A stretch of 64,000 nt of DNA from assembly GCA_003956705.1 (NCBI GenBank), contig QZCP01000201.1, positions 130,915-194,914 of the forward strand, written 5' to 3'. Shown piece by piece: positions 32,801 to 50,400 of the stretch. Every line of letters begins with the position of its first letter. Within the stretch, counting starts at the first letter, position 1. The notes under the pieces were generated by a model. The model made no database searches and was not told the DNA's origin. It saw nothing but the letters and a program-made list of their open reading frames with translations. A program made the position numbers and the translations under genes. This DNA is from Brevipalpus yothersi (lineage: Eukaryota > Arthropoda > Arachnida > Trombidiformes > Tenuipalpidae).

Positions 32801-34399
32801 AGAGGAGCAACCCGAGAGATTTGTAATAGTCAAAATGGAGCTTGCACTTGCAAAAAATCAGTTCTTCCGGGTGCTTGTGATACTTGTTCTTTTGGTAAGT
32901 TTTCTTGATGGAGATTCCATTCCCATTCACAATTCTGCTGATTTTTCTCCCAGGAAACTATAATTTGGAAGCGGAAAACCCAGATGGATGTACATCATGC
33001 TTCTGTTTTGGAAATTCTCAAAGTTGTTCAAGCTCACGAAAGTGGATATATCAATTGCAAGTCAATAATTACTCGCGATGGGAAGCTATCACTTTGTCAT
33101 TCCAATCAAGTGGACTTCTAGATAAGGTTTCTGGTGGAATCAAAGCAACTATATGGAATAACAGCGGTGTTGATATCGATCTTCCACCCCTTCCCAGCAC
33201 TGATACTCAGAAAGAGATAGTATCATACTATTTCAAAGCTCCAAAGGAATTTCTCGGTAAACAAATATATTCTTATGGAGGATTCATACGCTACAAGGTA
33301 TCTCAATTATCCGATGGAAGAACAACTTCTTGCCCATCGATGCCTGACCTGATACTCCAAGGAATGAACATGACTTTTGCATATTATCATAATTCGCGAC
33401 CTTCTTCACCAAGTCAACCTCATGATCTGAACATTGAGTTAGTTGAAGGCAATCTCAAAGATATCCAAGATTCATCCCCGGTAACTCGACCACGACTGAT
33501 GACACTCCTGGTTAATTTGGAAGCCATTTATGTTCGAATATCATACTTCAATCCCATCTCAAAGGCATCCATACAATCATTCACCATGGACTCAGCAAGC
33601 GATATTGAGGTTGCTAACGGACAACTAGCAACTCGTGTTGAAGTTTGTACATGTTCTCCAAATTATCAAGGCACCTCATGCGAAGAATGCGCCTCAGGCT
33701 ACTACAGAAGTCCATCAGTACTATTCGGTGAGTTTGATTCACCAGATGCTATCCTACGTTATGTCAATGGATCGTGTACCAATTTCATTTCCAAAATTTT
33801 ACTCTCAATTTTCAGGTGAAAGGACTCGATTGACATCCCTGGGTGGAACATCTCTCGGCATATGCATACCGTGTGAATGCAATGGTCATTCACGAGAATG
33901 TGATCCAAACACTGGTAAATGTCTCAATTGTATGCATAATACTTTGGGAGATCACTGTGAAAAATGTGCATCAGGGTACTTTGGAAATGCTACCCAAGGA
34001 GCACCGGAAGATTGTGTCATTTGTCCATGTCCAGTACCGTCGGTTAACAATAATTTTGCTGAAGCCTGTGAGGATAGAAGAGTTGATACTCCGGTTGGGT
34101 CGAATATTGAGTTCCGTTGTTTCTGTAAGCCTGGCTATACTGGTTCTCATTGTGAATTTTGTGATGCTGGTTTTCACGGTAATCCAAGAGCCCAAGGAGA
34201 TTATTGTAAACCTCGTCAATCTAATAGTAATATCGACCACAAAGGCCCTACGAGCTGGATTAATGGAGGGACTTTTATTTTTGTTACAGCTCTAATTATA
34301 TTGACTCTATTTTCACTTCGGAAATTGATTAGAAGCACAAAAATTTCCAAAAAAATTGAGAAAAACCCTTCATCTCAGCAAGGGGAATCTTTCGTTTGA
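29828..34399 (+). CDS. Laminin alpha-like protein with C-terminal membrane anchor
   Basis: The six exons are 29828-31853, 31929-32069, 32469-32594, 32673-32894, 32954-33727 and 33816-34399, giving 1290 residues; all introns are phase 1. After a signal peptide come laminin EGF-like modules, then an L4b (domain IVb) region typical of laminin alpha 3/5-type chains (QYKFELEDGFTTSNSPVRFG, FPGFSWRGYANFS, and later HCPNKAGCRSRL, FCRKSAFSIS). More LE modules follow (exons 2-4), then a laminin IV type A domain (exon 5), final LE modules (exon 6) and a hydrophobic helix (FIFVTALIILTLFSL) with a basic, 30-residue tail. It lacks the LN domain, the coiled coil and the LG domains, so it should not form a laminin trimer. 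It probably sits on the cell surface. AATAAA lies at 34530-34535. Confidence 0.85.
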
Positions 34400-34800
34400 A
34401 GAAATCTCTAAGAAAGTATTTCATATATATGATGAAAACTTTATGTTCTGTTCAGATGATACACATACAAAAATGGGTTGAATATTTTTAAAAAGCCTCA
34501 AATTGAACAATCATCACAAAGATTGAAGCAATAAAATTTGTAACAATATCATCAAAAAAGTATATTTTTCATACAGTTCAATGATTTAAATTGCTTCGAT
34601 TATATATATGATAAAATTGTTGACCAATCGTTCACCAGCTCATTCACTGGTCATGGATTTATTTTTCAGATAATTTATCAAAGAAATATTCATTTCTTCC
34701 GAATAGCTCATAACTTCAACCAACTGGATCTACTCCAGCTTCTCTCATCCACGATGTGGATGTTGTGTTGAATGTTCGGGATGTTCGATCACGCTCTTGT
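34400..34800. other. 3' flank of the laminin-like gene
   Basis: Contains the poly(A) signal at 34530 and otherwise AT-rich sequence without recognisable genes. The right part may be decayed sequence following the Ig remnant's stop. Confidence 0.5.
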
Positions 34801-35007
34801 TCAGTCAATCAAAGTACACTGGGTTGATGGTTCATCTTCAAAAGTGGCCGTTAATGATGGCTCGGGTTTTGTGTCTGGTCCTGGTTCTTCGACTGTTAGT
34901 GTACAATTGTAACTTTGTTCACCTACTGTGCAAGAGTATATACCATCATCCACCATGCGAGCTCTATGGATGATGATGATCTTCTGCTTTTGACCATCGA
35001 TTGTAAA
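34801..35007 (-). pseudogene. Immunoglobulin-domain fragment
   Basis: Minus-strand translation gives FTIDGQKQKIIIIHRARMVD, then DGIYSCTVGEQSYNCTLTVE, then a proline/glutamate-rich tail ending in TGA at 34801. The D-x-G-x-Y-x-C pattern and terminal LTVEE are those of the second half of an I-set Ig domain, of the kind found in twitchin/obscurin-type muscle proteins. A TAA precedes it directly and no acceptor AG is present, so it is a fragment rather than a working exon. Confidence 0.6.
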
Positions 35008-35830
35008 TTACAATTTGATGAATTTACAATTTGTAATATTCATCAAATTCAAGTATATAACCCAAATACCAGATGTCACTTCTGATCAGCCCGGGAAAAA
35101 ACTAAACCCAATACGCATGCGCATCAAAAGTCTCTCTCTCTTTTTCACGCAAACAGAGAGAAAAAGTCTTTCTCATGATGCAAGATGCGAAACTGAACTC
35201 AAGTGTCAACAACGAAAAATTTTCAACTCATAACAAAAAAGCCGATATTCAAAAATGTTCATTAGCATAAATATTTATATTATGTATGATGATAATGTGT
35301 TTTATGCTTATTACTGAGATATACAGGAAAGGTGTACATTGCTCTCTCTCCCTCTCTCTCTCACACACACACACTGTCTCCCTCATACAAGCAACACACA
35401 CAGCTGATTAAGTGAGTGACTCATTCATGTGGATTGTGTTTTGTCTGTCTCTCTTCACTTCGACTAGACACAAGTGAGAAAAGAAGGTGTCTGTGTGACA
35501 TTGTTTCGGTGTGAGAGAGAAGAAAAAAAGTTTTTTTTTCTCTTCTACTTTTTGATAAAATAATAATAAATCGATTTTGTGTGTGTTCTATCTCTCTTGG
35601 TTTGTGAGGATGTTGTAAGTGTACATGATGCGATTGTGATCGACTTTGTTCGTGTGGATACCGTTTGGAAGAATTGACAGCATCATGATCAACATCAACA
35701 ATAACAACAACAACAACAATATCGACATCGACAATAGCATTCCTTTTCGAGTGGACTGTTTTTAGTGGCCATCAGAACGCTCTTGTTTTTTGAATTATCA
35801 TCATTTGAAGTATCAAGATTTTCATTAATT
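35008..35830. promoter_or_regulatory. Presumed promoter and 5' region of the 35.8 kb gene
   Basis: Non-coding sequence with CT and CA tracts (35341-35402), GA/CT-rich clusters and an ACAACAACAACAACAA run near 35705. No TATA box or initiator could be fixed. Its placement directly before a signal-peptide exon makes it the likely promoter and 5' untranslated region. Confidence 0.4.
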
Positions 35831-36203
35831 ATGGCCTTTATCAATTTGAATTGTATACTTATTCTTTTATACTCTTTATCCACCGTCCGATGTAAGTTTC
35901 TGGTTAATTTTCTCGATCTTTCCGTTATGTTGAAGTATTTTCTCATGATTCCGGTTTTTTTCTTTCTTTCTCTTCGCCAACGAATATGTTTTGGATGAAT
36001 TGAACATTTTCACTAACACAAAAAAACATGATAAACAAACCTACAGCGAGATGTAATTTTCCATCATCTTGGTCCGGCGATTGGTTTCAGAAAGGCTTTC
36101 CTGATTCGATCAAAGTGTCTGTTGATAGGTACGGTAGTGGACACATGGCCGGCAAAGGAGTGTGTATTGAAAGTAGTCCGGGAAAATTTTTATTCGAAGA
36201 CAC
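35831..36203 (+). CDS. 5' exons of a secreted-protein gene (DUF7044-type N-terminal domain)
   Basis: Exon 1 (35831-35891) starts at ATGGCC and encodes a 20-residue signal peptide (MAFINLNCILILLYSLSTVR), ending at the donor GTAAGT in phase 1. Exon 2 (36047-36203) follows an acceptor CTACAG, keeps the frame and ends at GTGAGT in phase 2. It encodes RCNFPSSWSGDWFQKGF and then a conserved-looking GKGVCIESSPGKFLFED. The C-x-FPxxWxGxWFQ pattern is that of the first domain of a secreted protein family conserved in arthropods (I recall the Pfam DUF7042-7045 group; the label is from memory). Its function is unknown to me. The remaining exons were not found and may lie beyond 64000. The coordinates include the intron. 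Confidence 0.65.
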
Positions 36204-36346
36204 GTGAGTAGTAATTCTCTTTTTTTTGGCTATTAAAACTTTTCAATACATGACCATAATTGTTTAGTAGACTTGTGGAATAATAATGTGTAAAAGAAAG
36301 AGAAGAAGAAAAAAGTTTTCTATTCAAAATTTAATTGAAATTCAGT

Positions 36347-36418
36347 GTGGAGCGTGATGAGTCGATTAACGTATGATTCAACATGATCATGTACATCAGT
36401 ATAAGCGGTTCATTCGCC
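36347..36418 (+). repeat. Intronic repeat, copy 1 (partner at 38891-38956)
   Basis: TGGAGCGTGAT and the following 60 bases recur in diverged form (about 70 percent identity by eye) at 38891-38956, with GCGG(TT/CC)CATTC near the right end of both. No inverted termini were found. Confidence 0.45.
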
Positions 36419-37909
36419 TCAATATTTCATGACTGATGATGAGTTCATCGAAGAATTTTCCTTTCGATCCAATTGTGTAAAAATATATTGTATGATGATT
36501 CCATTAATTTCACCCATACAGAAGCTCCGATTCTGTTTTTCCCACTCTCTTTCTATCCCTCTCGAAAGTCATTCGGAATCAATCGATTTACTTGCTTTCC
36601 ATTTGAATATCGGAATATATCTTGGAATATATATGTTTTTTCTTCTCTCTCTCTCTCTTTTGCTCACATGCACATGATACCACAGAATACATGTACATGT
36701 ATATCTACTTGATTTTTGTCTTCTTTCTCCGATATCATTGAAATCAGACAAGCAAAATTCACTCCACATCAATGTGTATTATTATTCCTCTTGCTCTCGT
36801 GTCTTCGAGAAGCAAGTAAGCAGAAAAGATACATAATCTGACTTCTCTTCTTTCCATCCTCCTATTAAGTTTCAACATCTTTTGACTCTTTACCTTCCCG
36901 CCTTCTTTTGCTGGGTCCTTTTTCGTCATCTTCTTTTCCTCCTCTTCTTCTTCTTTACTAAGGCCCTCTCTTTCTCTCTCTCTCTTGCTCTAATAGTCTT
37001 TCCAAAGACGATACTTGCCGCTGAATTCCATTCTTTCGTCGGTCTCATCATCTCACTCTCCATTTAACTCATGTTTATCATCCTCTTTCATCTTGCTTTC
37101 ATCATCCATCCTGGTCATGACAACACGATTCTTTTTGATCTTCTCTCTCTCTCTCTCTCTTTCTATTCCATACACAACACTATGTTTACCGCTCGTTGAA
37201 GATTCAATTATTGCAGTCGTTCTTTCTCTAGTCACTTTATGTCTGTCTAGCCTATCTCAAAAAGAGAGGAAAGAATGGAAGAGAGAAAGAATATTGGAAA
37301 AGTGCAGAATGTGTTCTCCATTCTCGTTCCTAAATATACCGGAGGCATAACTACTGGCGGTAATATGCATGCAAACTCAATCAATGTGGCCCAATCGGTA
37401 GGAGAATGCTGTTATTGCTTGAATATATACATATACATTCATACATGTATGTGTATATGTGTATATTATTCCATACACACAAGGTTTACTCCAAATCATC
37501 TATCCGTTTTGCTCATTCAATTTACTCTCTTTTTTCATGAATTTCTCTCTCTCTCTCCTCTTCGCTCTTTTACTTCATTTCAGTGGATCATTTGTAAGTG
37601 CTACTCTTAAGGAAATGTGAAAATTTTTCTTCCTTCTGTTTCCCACTCCAAATTCCATCGTATGAACTCTCATTTCAAGTGTCTATCCATTTCTCTCATT
37701 CGAAACTTAATACTTAGCCTGGGTACCTTGAATGAGAAAAGAGAGATAGAAAGTAGCATCTGATTTTTTGATGCTTCTCTTTCTCTCTTTCTTTCTCTCT
37801 CTCTCTCATCTTCATCTTCTACATCATTGCAGGTAGCATCTTAAGAGATATAACTGGTTGCCGTAGACAGCTTAAAAATGAATCTCTTCTTCTCTCTCTA
37901 TCTTGTTTC

Positions 37910-38253
37910 TTATTTTCTTTCCAAAGCTTTTTCTTTCTTTTCCTCTGCCACTGATTCCCCAGCAATCTTCTGGTCCTTTTTCTTGCTCTTCTTCAAACAG
38001 GCAGTTTCACTGATGACGAGCACTCGGCAAAGTGTCCCGAGAGGATGCTGATTCTCATCCACTTCCTTTCGCTCTCTCTTTCGGTTACTGCTAAAATCCT
38101 CAGCAGTCTTGACTCTTTTTTTCTCTCTCACTTCATCCAGCATCTTCTTCTCTTTTCTTCCTTTCTCCTTCATGCCCTCCAAGTCCTCCCACCATGGTAC
38201 CTCTGACTTGACTGATCTTTCATTTGCTTCATGTGTAGCCGGGCAGAGGAATA
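37910..38253 (-). other. Possible terminal coding exon of an unknown minus-strand gene
   Basis: On the minus strand a strong pyrimidine tract and TTTCACAG lead into an open frame of about 114 codons ending in TAA at 37910. The product is highly charged but not simply repetitive (SEVPWWEDLEGMKEKG, then VDENQHPLGTLCRVLVISET, then a lysine-rich tail). Base composition is richer in G and C than the surroundings. I recognise no domain and found no upstream exon, so it may be chance. Confidence 0.3.
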
Positions 38254-38487
38254 CTGTGAAAATGAGAGAGAGAAAGAGAAAGAGAAAGAAAGAGAGAGAG
38301 AGAGAATAAGAAAAAGTCAATCCAATACTGCGAATGGAAGTGAGAAACAAAAAGTTTGCAGGGAAAAAGATGCGAAAAAGTGAGAGAAAAGAGAGAAAAA
38401 TTGGGAAGAGAGAGATATCTGTTTTTCTGCGAATTCAGTTGATACCATTGCGAACAAAGTCTCTATGGATTTTGGCTTACAGAGGGG

Positions 38488-43081
<4,594 letters not shown>

Positions 43082-43146
43082 NNNNNNNNNNNNNNNNNNN
43101 NNNNNNNNNNNNNNNNNNNNNNNNNNNNNNNNNNNNNNNNNNNNNN

Positions 43147-43206
<60 letters not shown>

Positions 43207-43207
<1 letters not shown>

Positions 43208-43793
43208 AAATCTCCAATTTTGAAAACAAATGCCTGTCGAATACGTTTATCATTAATCAAGCTCTCTGTTAATATCTTAACCATTATTATTTTGGAGGTT
43301 TGTTCGTTTTTTTTCTTTTCTCTTCCACCTTTTGTTAAGCTTATAATTTGATTCAATTGATTTTTTTTCTTCACAAAATTTTTCGAATTAAGATTTTGCT
43401 CTTCTTTGGTGAAATTTTTCTTAGTCTATCTCTCATTATTGGCCATTACAATCATTCTTTCTACATGAGATGTATGGTCTGTGTGGAACATTTGCCCCAA
43501 AATCTGAACATCTAAGCCAAGGGAAAAAAGGAACTTTATGACAAGCTTAGCTTGTTTATGATGATTGTCTATCATCATCGGATTCAACTTCTACATAATC
43601 TTCACCGTATGGCGATGATAGCAGTCATTCAGCATCTTTCCCCAAAGGCTTGTGAAACTTATTGAAATTTCCAGAAAATATTGAATCAAGGATCACACAC
43701 AATTGCTCAACTTACATGCTTATTTTTTCAGACAAAAAGATCAAAGAAGAAGAAGGTCTCACCTCCAGTGGGCTAAGCTTTGAAAAGCTTATT

Positions 43794-43851
<58 letters not shown>

Positions 43852-45951
43852 ATGAAGAGAAAAGATGCTTACCTCACACATCTCTCCTAGGGAGGTGGTA
43901 TTGATCTCAATATACTTAGCATTCGCAAAATTATTCATTCGTGAATCAATTTTATCTCTTTTGATCCTGAAAATTTAGGGATCAAACAATTTTCATGTAC
44001 AAATCGGAGTTAACTTGTAGCATCATTCCTCAGTTTTCTCATTATATTCTCAATGGATGGACACACAATTTTCTGATTCATACCAGTGATGATGACTTTT
44101 CACTCATCGTCATTCGAGAGAGATGGAAGGAAATCTTGAAATATAAGGTCCAAGAAATGTATAAGAATATATATATCTCGTGATGCAAGTTCCATGAGAA
44201 GATGAAAGTGGAGCTCTCCACTAATCTTGCCAATGTCGAGTGAAGTAATCTTCCTTCTTTCACCTTCTTTTCTTCTTCTTCTTCTTCTTCTTCTCAATCT
44301 TATGGGGAAAAGAGAAAGACACAAAGCTCACCCATTCCATAGATCTGTCTCTTTCGATTCTATTCCCTACTATTTTCTATTATTTCCACTTCTCTTTGGG
44401 CCATCGACCCTTGACCGTGTGTATGGTCATCATTGATATTTCAGCAGCTCACACTAATATTGCTTTCGCTTTTCTCTTCCCCCTATATACGATATTCAAT
44501 TAGTGTCTATTGTGGAAATCACAATATTTTATCCTTATCGAATTGTAATTTGAATGGTTTTCCTCGATTAATTTGATTTGAACTTCTCTCTTGAACCATT
44601 TTAGCTGCCCATCTTTCTATCTATCTCTTATCTTACCTCTCACTTAGAGTAACCATTTCTGCCACTTGAACAGCCATCATCTTACCACTTCCTATGGATG
44701 AGCTCTAGACAAGAGGAGGATGGAGAGAAGGAAGAAGGCAAAGAAGGCAAAGAAAGTAAAGAAAGTAAAGAGAAGAAGAACATTCCTAGTGATGGTCAAT
44801 ACATTCTCTCTCTCTCATCATTCTTGTTCGCTTTTCTTTACTATCATTTGAGCGCCTGTTCATTTCGATTTGTTCAATTTTGAGGTGAATCTCATCATTA
44901 CCATGTCATTTTGGTGGTTTCTTTTCGTCCTTTTTCTCGTCTATCCTCTTTCATCTTCTTCTTCTTCCTCCTCTTCTTTTCTCTTCTCTTCTCTCTTGCT
45001 GAGTAGAAAGCAAACCCAAACACATATATATACACATACACACACTTTACTGATTACTTCAGCTCCACTCACATGGACCATTGTTTGTTTGCTCCACTAT
45101 TTACTGTTGATTACGGTCTTGTGTGTATGTGTGTATATATGTGTTTCTCTTTCTCTCTTTCTTTCGTCATCATCAGCCTCCTCCTCCACCTCCTCATCAG
45201 TCCACATCTTCATTCCTATCAAGCTTTCCTTTTTCATTGATCATTCTCTCATTGCTTACTTCTCTTGCAAACTCATCAAGAAGTAGAAGAAGTAAAAGGG
45301 AAAGGAAGAAGACTCAATGAGCAAAAATAGAGAGAGAAAGATTCTCATCATTTTCATCCAACCTTTCTCCACTCATGATGATGATTCATTCCATCTCATT
45401 CAATCGTGCTAATAACACAAGTGATCTTGTATAACTAGCAGATTCACAAATATTCTCGGTACACTATTCCTTCTTCTTGAGTAGCCCAAGAGATGCAAAT
45501 CAGGTTGCATTTATTCCATGCAAATTGAGAGTAAACTACCAGTTTGAATACAGACTAGTGAATCTCGTTCATAGTTGAAAGAGAATAGTGGATGAGCACA
45601 CATAATAATGAGCCTTAACACGATGACTGTTTAGATAAGGCTTGTGTTTCCCTTTGATTTATTCTAATTTAAATACTTTCATCCTCATTCTACGTGCTCA
45701 CACATTCACATACCTTTGGTGAAAATTTTCACGTCAAGCATACATCAAGAGAGGGGTAAGAGAAAGTGAAGAAGAACAAGAGAGAGAGAAAACAGGAAGA
45801 ACAAATGATCGACGAATAAATGGAAACAGGAATATCCTGAAATTCTGAACTGATAGATTCTTTTCATTTTACACTCGACTTCCTTTTAAACTATATTCGT
45901 TGTTTCACTTGATAGCGTTGATTGTTAAGACAAGCAAGCTAAGTTTCAGTA

Positions 45952-46025
<74 letters not shown>

Positions 46026-47343
46026 GAATGGAATATTTGACGAACAAGGTACACTGTGAACATATTCATGAGTGATCTGTATATGTGTTGGGTTCGAAGA
46101 AAGAAAGAAAGAGAGAGAGAGAGAAAAGGTTTATAAAAGTCTCCCGCACTTTTATATTTAATAATGATTGCTCGTGTCATGTGGTATCACTTTGTGTATT
46201 CATTTTGTTTTCACACGATATTGTCCATAGACTATCAGCCTGTCAGATTCAATCTGGTTTCCACTTTTCCATACAATATCTGTCTACTTTTCGGGATCAG
46301 ATTTTTGCCCGGGAACAGATCAAGATAAAATATCTATGGTCAAAATCTGGAAGGTAGTAAGCCAGTCTGGCATTTCTTATGGTTCTCAGATTTTGAAATC
46401 TTAAATCATATTTTCCATCTTAATATGAATCGAGAGTGGGGGAGTAGTCTCCAGAGAGTAGAGAAGATGGAAACAGAAAGAAGAAGAAAAAAGAGGACCA
46501 GAGAGGAGAAAAAGCCAAAGCAAAATATTAGAGTCCAATATCGATACTCACTTGAATCAAGACAAGCAAAACTACCAGAGAAAAAGAAAGGATCTAAAGT
46601 GAAAGATGGGTAGACTTAGTTGGAGCTCTTGTGAAAAAAAGATATGAAATTTGTTTTCCTGTGTAGTAAAGAGGAGGAAAGTAAAGTAAGCTCATGTACT
46701 AGAAAGTACAGAGGATGATCAAAGAGTATCTCTGTGTTTGGTCACTGTTGAGAAAAAATTCAGAGTGTCATTCCTAAATCCTTCACACTTTATCCAGACT
46801 CTTTTCGCATCTACACACATAGTGAGTGTATCCTACTTGCTGTATTATATGTTAGCATCTATGAGAAGAGAGATGCTTTTTTTCTCTCCTCTCTCTCTCT
46901 CTCTCTCTCTTCCAATCCATGATACTATTAGCTTGAACAGTTTCACAGACCAATGGAAAAAAGCATATCTTGGAATGTTCAAGAAAATGTAGAGAGAGAG
47001 AGAGAAAAAGAGAGGAAGAAAAGCGAATGTATTCCACTTGACAGTTACAAGCTTTATCTTGAGTGTTTTTGAATTCATAAAGAGAAGTGAAGGAAGAGAG
47101 AAAAATTTTTTCATCTTTCTTCTCTCTCAAATGAAAAATATACGCATCCTGAACTCTTGATCTACCATTTAGATGGTCTATTTTGTATTGTTCAAGGAAA
47201 TTATTTCCATTCATCTGGTTCATTCATCATTGTATTGGATGAATTTTGACCATTATCATTCTTCAATTTCCAGAGCATCGCACATTCAATGTTTTATACA
47301 GCTTTCCAATCGCTTTACTTTTCACATTCTACTTCATCTTGTA

Positions 47344-47402
<59 letters not shown>

Positions 47403-50400
47403 ACTTGACAAGCTGAGAGAGAAACTCCAAACAAATGTATAGGTCAATTAATTATGCAACGAATGTCATGTCTAATGCTTGCTGGCCACAATTGAGCCCA
47501 GCCCGGCTTCAGCATTCTTCAAATATCAAGCTCATCGATCTTGATCACGAAGGCGTGAGAGACTCTTTTTCGGTGATGCTGATTGTCCGAATAGCTTGTT
47601 CTCAATCTATCTCTGGTATTTTCACTCTCAGATGAATCAAAATGCATGTCTATTGAAAGAAAATGTGTCTGAAAATAGATGGAGAATGTTATGAAGCGAA
47701 ATGTTGGGCCAATTGCTTGACTGATCTTGATATTGAATAAAAGGATTGGCTTCGTTCTCTTGTAACGCATGATTTGTGATCTCATACATACACACAAATT
47801 ATTCCTCTAATATACCCAAATCAGCTGTTCAATTTGAGCAACCATGGAATGCCTCTTGCTTGTCTGAATATTTTTCTAGCTCACACATGTGGGATCAGTG
47901 AATCTGAAGGTATGCAATCAGATAGTGTAATAACAGATAGTTTCATCATTTTCCAAGCAGAATGTTACGTGTGTCTATATTCACCATGATTCTCTGATGA
48001 TTGTTGCCAGTTCATTCGAAGAAAAATACATGAGCTCACCTGTGTATCAAGATTCATCATCTTGATGACATTCTCCACCATCTAATCAAATTTTACCATC
48101 GATAATGATAATGTGAATGTTGATGAACCCTATTTTGCAAGATACATTCGGCAGCAAATATTAGTTATCACGATTAGATATGTCTTTTTAACGATCGTCA
48201 TCATCATTCCCATTTCTTTATGCATATCCATTTATCTATGTTTTATTTTTCTTAGCCAAAATACACTCTTCAATCCTCTTTTCAGTCAATCTTCTTTTCA
48301 AGATTATTCATGATTCTGTATATACCGATTGATAAGAGGAAAAAAAGAGAAATAGAAATAGAAGGATTCACAAGTATGCACACATATACATCAGTCAATA
48401 CTCATCTCCTAGCAACTTTGAAGTTGTTTGCATCTTTTCTATTTTCAATTTTATTTCCTGCCTTCGATTGCTGTGATATATAAAAACAACTCAAATTCGT
48501 CAGATGCATTTCAAGTGCCTCTTGGTGTGTATGTGTATATGTATACGCGTTCTGAATAGAGGCACACGAATGAATCGCATGATGAAAGATTTTTCAATTC
48601 GGTATTGTTTCCAAAGCCCATGAGAGTGGAGTGAAGTGAATGAACTATTGCAGTGAGGATAATGGAGAAGAAGAGATAACTTCTTTTCTCTCTCTCTCTC
48701 TCTCTCTCTCCCTCTCTCTGAATGAGACTAGAATTTTTTTCCTCTCTCTTTTTCTCTTTGCATGAAAAAGAGAGGGAGAATCGGAAATAGAATGAAATTC
48801 TGGTAGAATTAATAATCGTATCTGAGGAGAAGATTGAAGTAAAATTTATCGTTTATATTCCAGGTTGTCATGAGAATGTATTGGAATATTCTTTTGAATC
48901 GTATTATCATCTTTAACTTAGATCTGTCTGCAAGTTGCTTGATAACATTTGAAAATTTTCTTTTCTGTTTCTTTCAGAATATTTCACCAGTTTTCATTCG
49001 GTCATTTGCATATATTTCGAGCTAATCAGATTTGAAAAGAGAGAGAGAATATGCAAGAAGATCACGACACAAAACCATTTGGTTCGTGAGGTTTTCTAAA
49101 TTCATTGAAAATCGATAAGATTTTCATTTCTGTATTTTCATCTCAATCTCACAATCCACTTTTCTCTCTCTTTTTTCTTTTCTTTGCCTTTCCATTCTTT
49201 CTCTGGTCCCCTGAGTTCTGGCAGATTGGAGTATTCCTTCTCTGTCTATTCCATTTTCCTCCAATTCCCCCATCTCATTCCATGCTCATGATCCCGTACG
49301 CTAGCCGGTATCTTTGCATGAATTATATCTTTCTGTCATTCTTATTTTGTTCACTTATTCTTCTTCATCCTTTATATGCTACACCCATCTTTCGATCATG
49401 GCAAATCTGTGGTTCTCAAAATATACAGCCCATGATGAGCATGAACAAGCAATATCATACCCAACAGTATTGGACAAGCGATTCATCGGAGCGTTGATTC
49501 CTCATCAGTTCCGTTTCCGTTTTCACTCATCGGCCGTTGAACGGCTGTCAGTGAAAAATGTTCACTATGTAACATAGATTTTCCTTTTCTCTGTCTCTCT
49601 CTCTCTCTTCCATTACTATCTTTCATGCATTTATTCTCCACACGATCTTACTTTTCTCTCTCTTTCTCTCTCTCCTCTCTCTCTCTCTCATCACTTGCTT
49701 CATTCCCAAGATCTGTGGGAATGTGTAAACGATTTCCCTCTGTTTTGCTCATAATTTTGGAGGTTATCTCTGGAAATTATGTGAGAGCATCAGTATCAGC
49801 CTCACTATTCGTGTGATACAAGTTTACTTTTCTTCTTCATTTGTACCAAGAACTTGTTTCCAGTATCATCATCAAGGATGCCTTGATATCGATTATTTTC
49901 TCGCTTCACATGGCAAACTTTGGTCAACTTTTTGGCCTGCTAATTTTGCACGCAACAACATGTCTATGGTGGTCCTGGTGTAGTTTAGTGTAGTTGCAAT
50001 CTCTTTTTTGCATCTCTCTCTCTCTCTTCCTCAATAGTTGTGATTCGAAATTGCCGCTGATGATAATCATGACCACAATGAATTGAGTGTAATCAATGAG
50101 TGAGCTTAAGATTTTAGTGAGAGAAAAAGAAGAAAAATGAAGTAATCTTTTGAGTAAGATATAATTATCATGAGTGGCAACTGAGAATTGAGCTGAAACT
50201 GCATTTTGAGTTTGATCTCAAGTTTACAGCTCTCAACTGTGATCAGATTGATTCATGATAAGCCTGAAATCGCTGTGTAAAGCGAAAAAAATGTGAGCAA
50301 GAATCATTACGACATCGTTAATCTGTTGAAGACTTCAAAATATTAATGATTCCAACTTGTGTTCACCTATATTTTGTTTTATATATATTTGTTCATTCAG

